A model generated the notes under the pieces. It made no database searches and was not told the origin of the DNA. It saw nothing but the letters and a program-made list of their open reading frames with translations. From assembly GCA_949840885.1 (NCBI GenBank), contig CATKYJ010000007.1:1-64000 (forward strand): DNA of 64,000 bases. Direction: 5' to 3'. Positions 9,148 through 16,822 of the stretch are shown here, one piece after another; position 1 is the stretch's first letter, and each line of letters starts with the position of its first letter. Made by a program: the position numbers and the translations under genes. This stretch comes from an uncultured Acetatifactor sp. (GTDB lineage Bacteria > Bacillota > Clostridia > Lachnospirales > Lachnospiraceae).

Positions 9148-9180
9148 GGCCCCTCCCCCGGAAAAATCCGGGGCGGGGCC
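9148..9180. terminator. GC-rich hairpin between the AAA-ATPase-like gene and GH105
   Basis: Arms GGCCCC...CCCGGA and TCCGGGG...GGGGCC form a strong stem with small internal bulges. It lies downstream of the AAA-ATPase-like gene and upstream of GH105, both on the minus strand. There is no T-run after it, so it could be a weak terminator or an RNA stability or attenuation element in the GH105 leader. Confidence 0.45.
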
Positions 9181-9226
9181 GGAGAATAGAATACAAGATT
9201 TCCGATTGGCGTGGGCATTTCGCGGT

Positions 9227-10831
9227 TTACACGGTGCAGGCGAGACCGCGCTCCACTCTCTCAATCACACAAAAGTGCCTGTGCGCATCGCCTTTTGCCT
9301 CCCTGTCATAAGCAATGCCTACCAGCAAAATATCTCCGCCGTATGACGAGAGCGCTTCCGGATATCTCTTATCCTTGATCTGGTCAATGGCGCCCTGGGC
9401 GGACTGGTTCCATTTTAGTTCAATCACCAGTGCCGGAAACGGTGACATTTTTTTAGGCAGATACACGATATCCGCATACCCGTCTCCTGCCGGCAGCTCC
9501 TCGAATTTTATATATTGATCCTTATAGCTAAAATATGCCAGCTTGATGACGCTGCGCAGGGACTGCTCGTTATGGTAAAACAGGGGAGCTGTTTCCTCTC
9601 TGTGTATCTTTTCGATCTGGGCTGCCACCGCCTCCCGGTTCCCCTGTATGGTATCAAGGATCAGCTGATCGCTCTCCCGAACTCGTCTGATGGTCTCATC
9701 CCGATTCACCTGTCGAACCGTCCTGGCAAACTCCAGCCGAATCTCCTCATTGGGAATACGGGCACACCCTGTCTCTCTGTCATAGGAGAGATACCCCAGG
9801 TGAATCAGAAGCGTCAGCACGTCATCCCGATCCCGGAAAGTCACCAAGTCGTTGGCAAAGCCATTGGTGTCCACCGGGACGGCGATGCCGCCCAGAAGCT
9901 CCGCCACTGTTTTGGACATGCCGTCAAAGTCCAGGCTGATGTATTCCATCAGGCTTTTCGATGCGGAGGTCTCTGTCCAGTAGGAACAGAACCGGTTGCT
10001 GCGGACAGCTTTCATCACGGAACTTGGATTGTAGACGGAACTTACGCCCTCCAGCACATATCCGTCATACCACTGCTTCATCATAGGGAAGTCCCTGCCA
10101 TACTCTGCGCAGAGCTTCTTTACCTCATTCTCTGTAAAACCCACATACTGAGCATATTCCATGGGAGAGATAACGGAAAACTCCTGGAAATCCGAAATCG
10201 CCGACTGAGAGCCGTCCTTTTTGACAGGCAGGATTCCCGTCATATAGGCTGCCGCAAAAATCCGGTCCGTAGTACCGCTTCCTTTAAACAAAGTGCGCAG
10301 AAAGTGAAGATATGCTTTTTGCACCTCCGGCAGCTCCCGAATCGGCGCATCCCATTCATCGATGATCATGATAAATTTACGCCCTGTCAAAGCAACTGCC
10401 GAAAGCAGCGTTGCCGACAAGGATTCGTCCGCCTTAATCCGCGGATACTCTTCCTGAAGCTCTTCGGTCAGTCTCCGCCTGATAAAGGGAACCAACCCCT
10501 GGGCGCCGGCTTCCCCCATGACATTGGTCATATCCAGGTAAATGACATCGTACCGGTTCAAATGCCGTCTATAGCTTTCATGGGTTCTTTCATTCAGGGC
10601 TATTTCAAGGTCATCAAATAATCCCGAAGAATCGCAGGTTCTGTCATAATAGGCGCACAGCATCTTGGCCGCAAAGGTTTTTCCGAAGCGGCGGGGCCGG
10701 CTGATACAGGTCAGCTTCCGGGTTGTATCTATTGTCTCATTGATCAGGCCCACCAAGCCCGACTTATCCACATAGCGACTGTTTCTGATGGTTTCAAAGC
10801 CGCTGTTTCCCGGATTCAGATACATCCCCAT
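9227..10831 (-). CDS. AAA-ATPase-like protein with C-terminal PD-(D/E)XK nuclease-like domain
   Basis: A 534-residue protein of the 'AAA-ATPase_like + DUF1703' group, common in multiple copies in gut anaerobes. The start MGMYLNPGNSGF and SRYVDKSGLVGLIN are the group's hallmark. RPRRFGKT near residue 45 is the P-loop, lacking the first Gly of a standard Walker A. The segment FIMIIDEWDAPIRE is the Walker B region. The C-terminal third has the nuclease-fold pattern GDGYADIVYLPKK...PALVIELKWNQSA (D and ExK). Function is not established; roles in mobile-element or defence biology have been suggested. It is a single gene with GGGAGG before its ATG and is flanked by unrelated genes. Confidence 0.88.
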   Translation of the reverse strand: MGMYLNPGNSGFETIRNSRYVDKSGLVGLINETIDTTRKLTCISRPRRFGKTFAAKMLCAYYDRTCDSSGLFDDLEIALNERTHESYRRHLNRYDVIYLDMTNVMGEAGAQGLVPFIRRRLTEELQEEYPRIKADESLSATLLSAVALTGRKFIMIIDEWDAPIRELPEVQKAYLHFLRTLFKGSGTTDRIFAAAYMTGILPVKKDGSQSAISDFQEFSVISPMEYAQYVGFTENEVKKLCAEYGRDFPMMKQWYDGYVLEGVSSVYNPSSVMKAVRSNRFCSYWTETSASKSLMEYISLDFDGMSKTVAELLGGIAVPVDTNGFANDLVTFRDRDDVLTLLIHLGYLSYDRETGCARIPNEEIRLEFARTVRQVNRDETIRRVRESDQLILDTIQGNREAVAAQIEKIHREETAPLFYHNEQSLRSVIKLAYFSYKDQYIKFEELPAGDGYADIVYLPKKMSPFPALVIELKWNQSAQGAIDQIKDKRYPEALSSYGGDILLVGIAYDREAKGDAHRHFCVIERVERGLACTV

Positions 10832-11014
10832 CCCGCATTCCTCCCCGCTTTTCTACTCTGTTTCCAATGCATTTATTATAAGCGATTCCGCGGGCTTTCG
10901 CAACCGCGAATCTTGGGCGAAATTTTGGGGAAATTCTGAACTCTGCGGGCAGCCATGTAAGTCTTGCAAAACAGTTCTGAAACGGTCTCCGTCCTCATAG
11001 GTTAGGTATAAACG

Positions 11015-11032
11015 GAATGCCCGTGGGCATTC
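11015..11032 (+). repeat. 8-bp inverted repeat in the leader of the subtilase gene
   Basis: GAATGCCC and GGGCATTC are separated by GT, and a second, weaker CCGG/CCGA pairing follows. It lies about 70 bases before the protease start and may form a hairpin in its 5' leader. There is no T-run, so termination is not indicated. The rest of 10832-11102 shows only AT-rich promoter-like sequence near 10870. Confidence 0.4.
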
Positions 11033-11102
11033 TCCCGGACTTGCATCGGGTCATTCACAAGGACTTTTTGTGGAAATTATTTCCGGGACGAGGAGGATAT
11101 CT

Positions 11103-13112
11103 ATGAATCAGAAACTGGAGGATCTGCTGCAGCTGGCTTTGCTGACCCCGGAGGAGACCAGGGTGCGGACAGAGGATCTGAACACGGGCTTTGACACGGA
11201 CAACCGCACATGGGAGCTGATCGTGAAGTACCACGGCAGTCTGGATGTGCTGGAAACGCTGGGGATTCGGGTGGAGTACCTGATCGCCGGATACGCGGTG
11301 CTGACGGTGCCGGAAAGTCTGGTGGACCGTATGGTGGAGCTGGAACAGATCGAGTATGTGGAAAAGCCCAAGCGGTATTTCTATGAGGCTGAAATGCCAA
11401 AGGACAATTCCTGCATCCCCCAGGTGGCCCTGCGGGATCCGAATCTTTCCGGGACAGGGGTGCTGGTGGCAGTCCTGGACAGCGGCATCGACTACAGACT
11501 GCCGGAATTTCGCAATCCGGACGGCAGTACCAGAATCCGGTTCCTCTGGGACCAGACGCTGCGGCCGGATGCCCCGGCAGAGGAAACTGCAAGCTTCGGA
11601 CCCCCTGACAGGGCTGACGAATTTACAACGCCGGAGGCCTATGGCGGGGCTGACGAAAGCAGTGGCCTGCAAGGCAATGCCCCCCGCGAGGCCAGGGCGC
11701 GCGCCGGCATCCAAAACAACGCTGAATCGGCTCGTTGGGACAGCGGCCAGAACATCCCTGTCCGCCGCCCTCCGGCGGGCTACCGCCTGGGCGTGGAGTT
11801 CGATTCCGCGCAGATCAACCAGGCCCTGGCGGCCTCCACTCCCCAGGAACAGTTCGAGCTGCTGCCCAGTGTGGACGCAAGCGGCCACGGCACGGCGGTG
11901 GCGGGGATAGCCGTCGGAAACAGCGCTTCCTACCAGGGTGTGGCTCCTGATGCCGAACTACTCGTAGTCAAGTTGGGGCTGCCCGATGCCTCCTCCTTTC
12001 CCAGAACCACTGAAATCATGCGGGCCGTAACCTATGCCATCCAAAAGTCCGTCTCGCTGCAGATGCCCCTGGTGGTGAACTTAAGCTTCGGCAATACTTA
12101 CGGAGCCCATGACGGAAGTTCCCTGATCGAGCGCTTTCTGGACAATGCGGCTGAAATAGGCCGCACCGTGATCTGCGTGGGGGCGGGAAACGAGGGGAAC
12201 AGCGCCGGGCATCTGGCCGGAAGCCTCCTGCAGGGAAGCTCCGCAAACAGCACGGACGGCAGCGGAGACGGGATCCAAAGCCGCATAGGCCCTATCGCAA
12301 GGCCTGCGACAGTGGAACTGGCCGTGGCGGAATACGAGCGCACTCTGAATGTCCAGCTCTGGAAGAACTACTGCGACACCTACCGCATCTTCCTGCTCTC
12401 CCCGGGCGGCCAGGAGACCCAGCTTCCCAGCATGATCGGCGGCGGGAAATACACTCTGCGGCTGGAGCAGACGGAAATTATGGTCTATTTCGGGAATCCC
12501 GCGCCCTATGCGGTGGCGGAAGAAATCTACTTTGAAATGCTCCCCGTGGGACGCAATTACATCAACAGCGGCGTCTGGACCATCCGCATAGAGCCTCTGC
12601 AGGTAGTCACCGGGCGGTATTACTTCTACCTGCCCTCCGCCGTAGTGCGCGCTTCCGGCACCGGCTTCTACCGCTCCACGCCCGAGGTCACCCTGACCAT
12701 TCCCTCCACCGCGGCGAAAGTGATCTCCATCGGGGCCTATGACAGCACCTATGAGGCCTATGCTGACTTCTCCGGCAGGGGCTACGCGGACGCCAACCGG
12801 ACCATAGGGGTGGTTGCGGCAGGGCTTGCCAAGCCGGACCTGGCCGCGCCGGGCGTAGGCGTCATTGCCCCGGATATCTATGGGGGATACACGCCCATGA
12901 CGGGCACTTCCTTTGCCACGCCCATTGTGGCGGGAAGCTGTGCGCTGCTGATGGAATGGGGGATTGTGCGGGGAAACGATGTGTTCCTATACGGAGAAAA
13001 GGTAAAGGCCTATCTGCGGGCCGGGGCCAGGGCCCTGCGGGGCGAGTACGAATACCCCAACAGCCGGGTGGGCTGGGGCGGACTGTGCGTTGCGTCAAGT
13101 CTGCCCCGGTGA
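11103..13112 (+). CDS. Subtilisin-like serine protease (S8 family)
   Basis: A 669-residue protein with AGGAGG six bases before the ATG at 11103. The catalytic residues are Asp126 (VAVLDSGIDY), His262 (DASGHGTAVAGIA), the oxyanion Asn363 (GAGNEGNSAG) and Ser603 (MTGTSFATPIVAG). There is no signal peptide. The N-terminal ~95 residues look like an inhibitor-type prodomain (HGSLDVLETLGIRVEYLIAG). A ~75-residue insert between Asp and His (QTLRPDAPAEE to RRPPAGYR) is Ala/Glu/Asn-rich, and a ~130-residue insert before Ser resembles the jelly-roll of Csp-type proteases. Csp proteases act in spore germination, but this large group is also found outside that context, so the substrate is unknown. Confidence 0.93.
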   Translation: MNQKLEDLLQLALLTPEETRVRTEDLNTGFDTDNRTWELIVKYHGSLDVLETLGIRVEYLIAGYAVLTVPESLVDRMVELEQIEYVEKPKRYFYEAEMPKDNSCIPQVALRDPNLSGTGVLVAVLDSGIDYRLPEFRNPDGSTRIRFLWDQTLRPDAPAEETASFGPPDRADEFTTPEAYGGADESSGLQGNAPREARARAGIQNNAESARWDSGQNIPVRRPPAGYRLGVEFDSAQINQALAASTPQEQFELLPSVDASGHGTAVAGIAVGNSASYQGVAPDAELLVVKLGLPDASSFPRTTEIMRAVTYAIQKSVSLQMPLVVNLSFGNTYGAHDGSSLIERFLDNAAEIGRTVICVGAGNEGNSAGHLAGSLLQGSSANSTDGSGDGIQSRIGPIARPATVELAVAEYERTLNVQLWKNYCDTYRIFLLSPGGQETQLPSMIGGGKYTLRLEQTEIMVYFGNPAPYAVAEEIYFEMLPVGRNYINSGVWTIRIEPLQVVTGRYYFYLPSAVVRASGTGFYRSTPEVTLTIPSTAAKVISIGAYDSTYEAYADFSGRGYADANRTIGVVAAGLAKPDLAAPGVGVIAPDIYGGYTPMTGTSFATPIVAGSCALLMEWGIVRGNDVFLYGEKVKAYLRAGARALRGEYEYPNSRVGWGGLCVASSLPR

Positions 13113-13148
13113 GGGGCCTATGTGTATTTCTTCCCAAGAGTCGAAAGT

Positions 13149-13664
13149 TTATACATGCAGTTCATACAGATAATCTGCAAACACTTTTTCCGTGCCGCGC
13201 TTTTGATAGGTGGTCTCTCCTGTCACCTCAAAGCCGAGCTTTCTCACCACCCTGTTGGAGCCCGCGTTTTCCTTGTTGACTCTCACGGTAATCTTGCGGG
13301 CTCCCTGCCTGACGGCATAGTCTATCATCCCTTTGGCTGCCTCTGTGGCAAATCCCTTTCTCCAGTAATCCCTGTGCACGCAGTATGCGATGTCGTAGGT
13401 TTTACCGTCATCGCTTGCCATAAAGCTGCATGTCCCTATCCTTTCATGGGTGTCTTTCAATTCGGAGATCAGATAGCAGCACTCCTTATCTTCCGGCAAT
13501 CTCTCTATCTCCTTTAGATACGCCTCGTCGATCTCCTCCATGGCCTCGTCCGGCAGATACTCTCCCATTTCAGGATCGTTCCAGATACCGACGGCAAATC
13601 GGGCATCCTCTCTTTCAAAGCTTCTCAGATATAATCTGGCCGTCTCTATTGCCTGAATTCTCAT
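13149..13664 (-). CDS. GNAT-family N-acetyltransferase (RimJ/RimL type)
   Basis: A 171-residue protein. RLYLRSFEREDA is the N-terminal motif of RimJ/RimL-like acetyltransferases, AYCVHRDYWRKGFATEAAKG carries the acetyl-CoA loop, and VNKENAGSNRVVRKLGFEVT is the C-terminal motif. The ATG at 13664 overlaps the gatD stop as ATGA and has GGAGGTG five bases upstream. Coupling to murT-gatD suggests co-expression with cell-wall amidation genes, but a role there is not established. The substrate may be a protein N-terminus, a ribosomal protein or a small amine. Confidence 0.9.
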   Translation of the reverse strand: MRIQAIETARLYLRSFEREDARFAVGIWNDPEMGEYLPDEAMEEIDEAYLKEIERLPEDKECCYLISELKDTHERIGTCSFMASDDGKTYDIAYCVHRDYWRKGFATEAAKGMIDYAVRQGARKITVRVNKENAGSNRVVRKLGFEVTGETTYQKRGTEKVFADYLYELHV

Positions 13665-14461
13665 CTGCACACCTCCGAAAGCTTCTTCCTGCCGGACATC
13701 CCGTCCGCGCAGTCACTGTCCTGGAACCTCTTCTCACTCCCCAGCCGCTCCACCATGTTCCGGTTGGCCAGAAGCTCTGCCTCGTCAGAGAGCTCCGTCA
13801 GCACCGCGTCCTCGCCGTACCGGTTCTTCAGGGCCCTCTCCAGGAACCAGTCGCAGACTTGGGGATTCTTGGGCAGCAGGGGGCCGTGGAGATAGGTGCC
13901 GATGACATTTTTGTAGACGACGCCCTCGTAGCCGCCGTCCCCGGTGTTCCCCCGGCCGTACAGCACCTTTCCAAAGGGCGTCACGTCCCCGATGATGGTG
14001 CGTCCCGCATGATTCTCAAATCCTACCACCGGCGTCTCAACCAGAGCGCTCTCCAGGACCACGTTCCCCACCAGGCGCTCGTCGCAGCGCTCCGTATAGA
14101 TATCCAGAATGCCGAGCCCCTTTATGATATCCTCCGCGCCCTCCCCTGTCTTATAGTATTTCCCCAGAAGCTGAAATGCCCCGCACACGGCGAGCACTAC
14201 TCCTCCGTCTTCCACATAATTTTTGAAATCCGGTCCGATCTGCTCCAGATATTCCCTGGCCAGAGCCTGTCCCCTGTCCGCGCCGCCTCCCCAGACTACA
14301 ATGTCCAGCTCTCCGAAGTCGATATCCTCCCCGGCGCACAAAGGCAGCACCTGGGCTTCGATTCCCCGCCATTCAAGACGCTTCTTCATGCACTGCACAT
14401 TTCCGCTGTCGCCGTAGAGATTGAACAGATCCGGATAAAGATGTCCTATGGTCAGTTTCAT
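13661..14461 (-). CDS. gatD: Lipid II isoglutaminyl synthase, glutaminase subunit GatD
   Basis: A 266-residue class I (CobB/CobQ-type) glutamine amidotransferase. It frees ammonia from glutamine for MurT to amidate the D-Glu of lipid II stem peptides on the inner side of the membrane. The nucleophile Cys lies in GGVVLAVCGAFQLLG near residue 92 and the catalytic His in GTYLHGPLLPKNP near 190. The start MKLTIGHLYPDLFNLYGDSG is typical. Its ATG overlaps the murT stop as ATGA and its own stop overlaps the acetyltransferase start the same way. Confidence 0.95.
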   Translation of the reverse strand: MKLTIGHLYPDLFNLYGDSGNVQCMKKRLEWRGIEAQVLPLCAGEDIDFGELDIVVWGGGADRGQALAREYLEQIGPDFKNYVEDGGVVLAVCGAFQLLGKYYKTGEGAEDIIKGLGILDIYTERCDERLVGNVVLESALVETPVVGFENHAGRTIIGDVTPFGKVLYGRGNTGDGGYEGVVYKNVIGTYLHGPLLPKNPQVCDWFLERALKNRYGEDAVLTELSDEAELLANRNMVERLGSEKRFQDSDCADGMSGRKKLSEVCR

Positions 14462-15834
14462 CTATCCCTGCCCTCCTTTCCCATGGAATCCGCAGCCTGC
14501 ATATCCTCCAGCATCTTGATCGTGGGATAGAGGCCGGAGTAATTGGTGATAATATAGAGATTGCGGCTTCCCCGCTTGGTGAGCTCCTCCACGGTCTCTT
14601 TCACGTCCCTGCCCAGACGGCTGGCGATGTCCTCATACTTTAAGCGCACCTGCATGTCCGCTCCCCTGGTTCCCACCGTGACGATGGACGCCACCGAGGC
14701 CTCGTGCAGATAATGAAAATCCACATCCCAAAGCCAAGACACGTCCTCTCCGTCCAGGACGGTGTCGTTAATCTGGATGACAATGTCCTTGGGCTCCGGA
14801 TCCCTGCGGATCAAAAAGATCTTCTGCTGGAACCCCACAGGATTCTTGGTCAGGTAAAGCTGCACCCGGGCTCCGTTAATCTGATAGGCGCACTCTCTGT
14901 TATTTCCATAGTCGAACTTCTTTATGGCCTCTTCGAATCCATCCCTTGGCCCGTCCACCGCCAGGAGAGCCGTATAGACGCTGAGGGTATTGTAAATATT
15001 GTAGGGCGCCTGGGCGCCGGAGATTATCCTCCTGCCGTCCAGGGTAAAGGAATAGGTTCCCCCCTCAAACACCACCTCTGTCACGGTCATGTCAGGCTCA
15101 GGGCGCTTCAGGCCGCACTCCGGGCAGTGGTAGGAGCCCAACTGCCCGTAGTGGATGAAGTCATATTCCAGACGGCATCCGCAGGAGGGACAGAAGACGC
15201 TCTCCCCGGTTCCCGCCGGCATGTCGTCCGCAATGCTTTCCCCTATGCCAAAGGTCAGCTTCGGATTCCGGCATCCGGCGGCCAGCGTAAAGGAGCAGAT
15301 ATCGTCGCAGTTTGTGATTAGCTTTGCCTCCGGCACGGTCTCCATAGCCTTTTGAATCTGGCCGCAGGTAATGTCCACCTCGCAGGTGCGGTCCAGCTGG
15401 TCCCTAAAAATATTGGTCACCAGCACGCAGTCCGGCTTTAGCTGGGGGAATACCCGCACGGAAGCCATTTCGTCCACCTCAATGCAGGCATAGTCCGCAT
15501 CCAGCCGGCCGCTCTTCTTTGCCGCCAGCACGAAAGAGGAGACGGCGCCGTCCATGAGGTTGGCCCCCATAGGATTCCAGACCACCTTTTTTCCGGATTC
15601 CCTCAGCACATGGGCCATAAGGCTGGTGGTGGTGGTCTTGCCGTTGGTCCCCGTGACGGCAATGATCTTTTCCCGAACCATGCCGCTCATCACCGAGAGG
15701 ATCTGGGGGTCGATCCTGCGTGCCACCCGCCCGGGAAGAGAGGATCCGTTCCCCTTTCCCAGCCCCCGGCTCAGCGCGCAGGCAAGCTTTCCGCCCCATA
15801 TTGCCATTCTGCTCCGCAATCTCATCTGGCGCAC
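14458..15834 (-). CDS. murT: Lipid II isoglutaminyl synthase, Mur-ligase-like subunit MurT
   Basis: A 458-residue Mur ligase-like protein. The ATP loop is AVTGTNGKTTTTSLMAHVL near residue 58-75. Two CPxCG-type pairs (SVFCPSCGCRLEY and GSYHCPECGLKRP) near residues 205-240 form the zinc ribbon typical of MurT. The C-terminal DUF1727 domain (VSWLWDVDFHYL) meets GatD. With GatD it converts Glu to iso-Gln in peptidoglycan precursors. The GTG at 15834 or the ATG at 15825 could be the start; neither has a strong ribosome site, and AGGAAAG suits the GTG. Confidence 0.95.
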   Translation of the reverse strand: MRQMRLRSRMAIWGGKLACALSRGLGKGNGSSLPGRVARRIDPQILSVMSGMVREKIIAVTGTNGKTTTTSLMAHVLRESGKKVVWNPMGANLMDGAVSSFVLAAKKSGRLDADYACIEVDEMASVRVFPQLKPDCVLVTNIFRDQLDRTCEVDITCGQIQKAMETVPEAKLITNCDDICSFTLAAGCRNPKLTFGIGESIADDMPAGTGESVFCPSCGCRLEYDFIHYGQLGSYHCPECGLKRPEPDMTVTEVVFEGGTYSFTLDGRRIISGAQAPYNIYNTLSVYTALLAVDGPRDGFEEAIKKFDYGNNRECAYQINGARVQLYLTKNPVGFQQKIFLIRRDPEPKDIVIQINDTVLDGEDVSWLWDVDFHYLHEASVASIVTVGTRGADMQVRLKYEDIASRLGRDVKETVEELTKRGSRNLYIITNYSGLYPTIKMLEDMQAADSMGKEGRDR

Positions 15835-15962
15835 CCCGCTTTCCTGTTCATGGTTATCCTATCGCGAATCCGGCAGCCCCCGCTGCGGGCATGTTTCTCT
15901 CTCTGTGGATTTGCCGCGAATCCTCCCGATTTCTTCATAGAACTCTCCTCTTGACATCATCT

Positions 15963-16022
15963 GTCCATTTGTTTCTGTTTGTTTCGGTTTCTATTTGTTT
16001 CGGTTTTTATTTGTTTCTATTC
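15963..16022. repeat. T-rich degenerate repeat in the murT upstream region
   Basis: The words TTTGTTTC and TTTGTTTCGG recur four to five times over about 60 bases on the plus strand. Read in the direction of murT, it is an A-rich CCGAAACAAATAG-type array about 130-190 bases before the gene. It could be an UP-element-like A-rich promoter part or a slippage array. The rest of the gap 15835-16106 holds nothing else I recognise. Confidence 0.5.
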
Positions 16023-16106
16023 TCACAAGCGGTAAATTTCGACTACTGAAACATAATACTTTCCGCCGGCAAGCCAGGTGATTTGGCAGACTTTAGTGGC
16101 GCTCCC

Positions 16107-16769
16107 TTAACGCCCTGTCCCCTCCTCCAGCATATGGTCATACTCCTCCCAGGGGACATACCGTCCGCCCATGCTCTCCAGATGCTCCGTGTAGAACTGG
16201 CAGTCTATAAACAGAAAACCGCTCTGCTCCAGCAGTCCCGCAAAGGCGATCAGCGCCGCCTTGGAGCCGTTCTCCTTTTCCGAGAACATGCTCTCCCCGA
16301 AAAAGCATCTTCCGATGGACACGCCGTAGAAGCCGCCCGCAAGTTCGCCGTCCTCGAAGATCTCCACGCTGACTGCGTATCCCGCCTGATGGAGGCGCAG
16401 ATAAGCCTGCTCCATCTCGTCTGAAATCCATGTGCCCTCCCCAAATTCCCGCTTAAGGCGGCACCGGTGCATGGTGTCTGCAAAATCCCGGTTCAGTTCC
16501 AGCCGCAGCTTATGTTTCTTCCAATATTTCCGCATGGAACGGGAAATATGTATCTCCTCGGGAAAAATCAGAAAACGCTCTCTGGGACACCACCAGAGGA
16601 TTTCCTCCCCCGGGTCGTACCAGGGAAAGATTCCGTGGGTATAGGCCAGCAAAAGCCGCTCCACGCTTAAGTCTCCGCCCACCGCCAGAAGTCCGTCCCG
16701 GCGGGCATACATAGGGTTCGGAAAAGTAACCTCGCCCTTATTGAGCCGATAGACCGGCATATACGTCAT
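16107..16769 (-). CDS. aat: Leucyl/phenylalanyl-tRNA-protein transferase
   Basis: A 220-residue enzyme that moves Leu or Phe from a charged tRNA onto proteins with an N-terminal Arg or Lys, making them ClpS/ClpA targets. Family motifs are FPNPMYARRDGLLAVGGDLS, LLAYTHGIFPWYDPGEEILW followed by WCPRERFLIF, and the C-terminal FIDCQFYTEHLESMGG followed by the final VPWEEYDHML. The length fits the family (about 200-235). It follows clpA by ~50 nt, so this operon makes the tag-writer, the reader (ClpS) and the unfoldase (ClpA) together. Confidence 0.95.
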   Translation of the reverse strand: MTYMPVYRLNKGEVTFPNPMYARRDGLLAVGGDLSVERLLLAYTHGIFPWYDPGEEILWWCPRERFLIFPEEIHISRSMRKYWKKHKLRLELNRDFADTMHRCRLKREFGEGTWISDEMEQAYLRLHQAGYAVSVEIFEDGELAGGFYGVSIGRCFFGESMFSEKENGSKAALIAFAGLLEQSGFLFIDCQFYTEHLESMGGRYVPWEEYDHMLEEGTGR

Positions 16770-16822
16770 CTCCCTTTATGTCAAATCCGCCTGCTGTCCC
16801 CAGTTCTCTTTTCCGGAACCTG

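Noticed and set aside
9515..10621. Plus-strand frame of 368 residues opposite the AAA-ATPase-like gene
   Set aside because: Antisense shadow of a well-supported gene; no motif.
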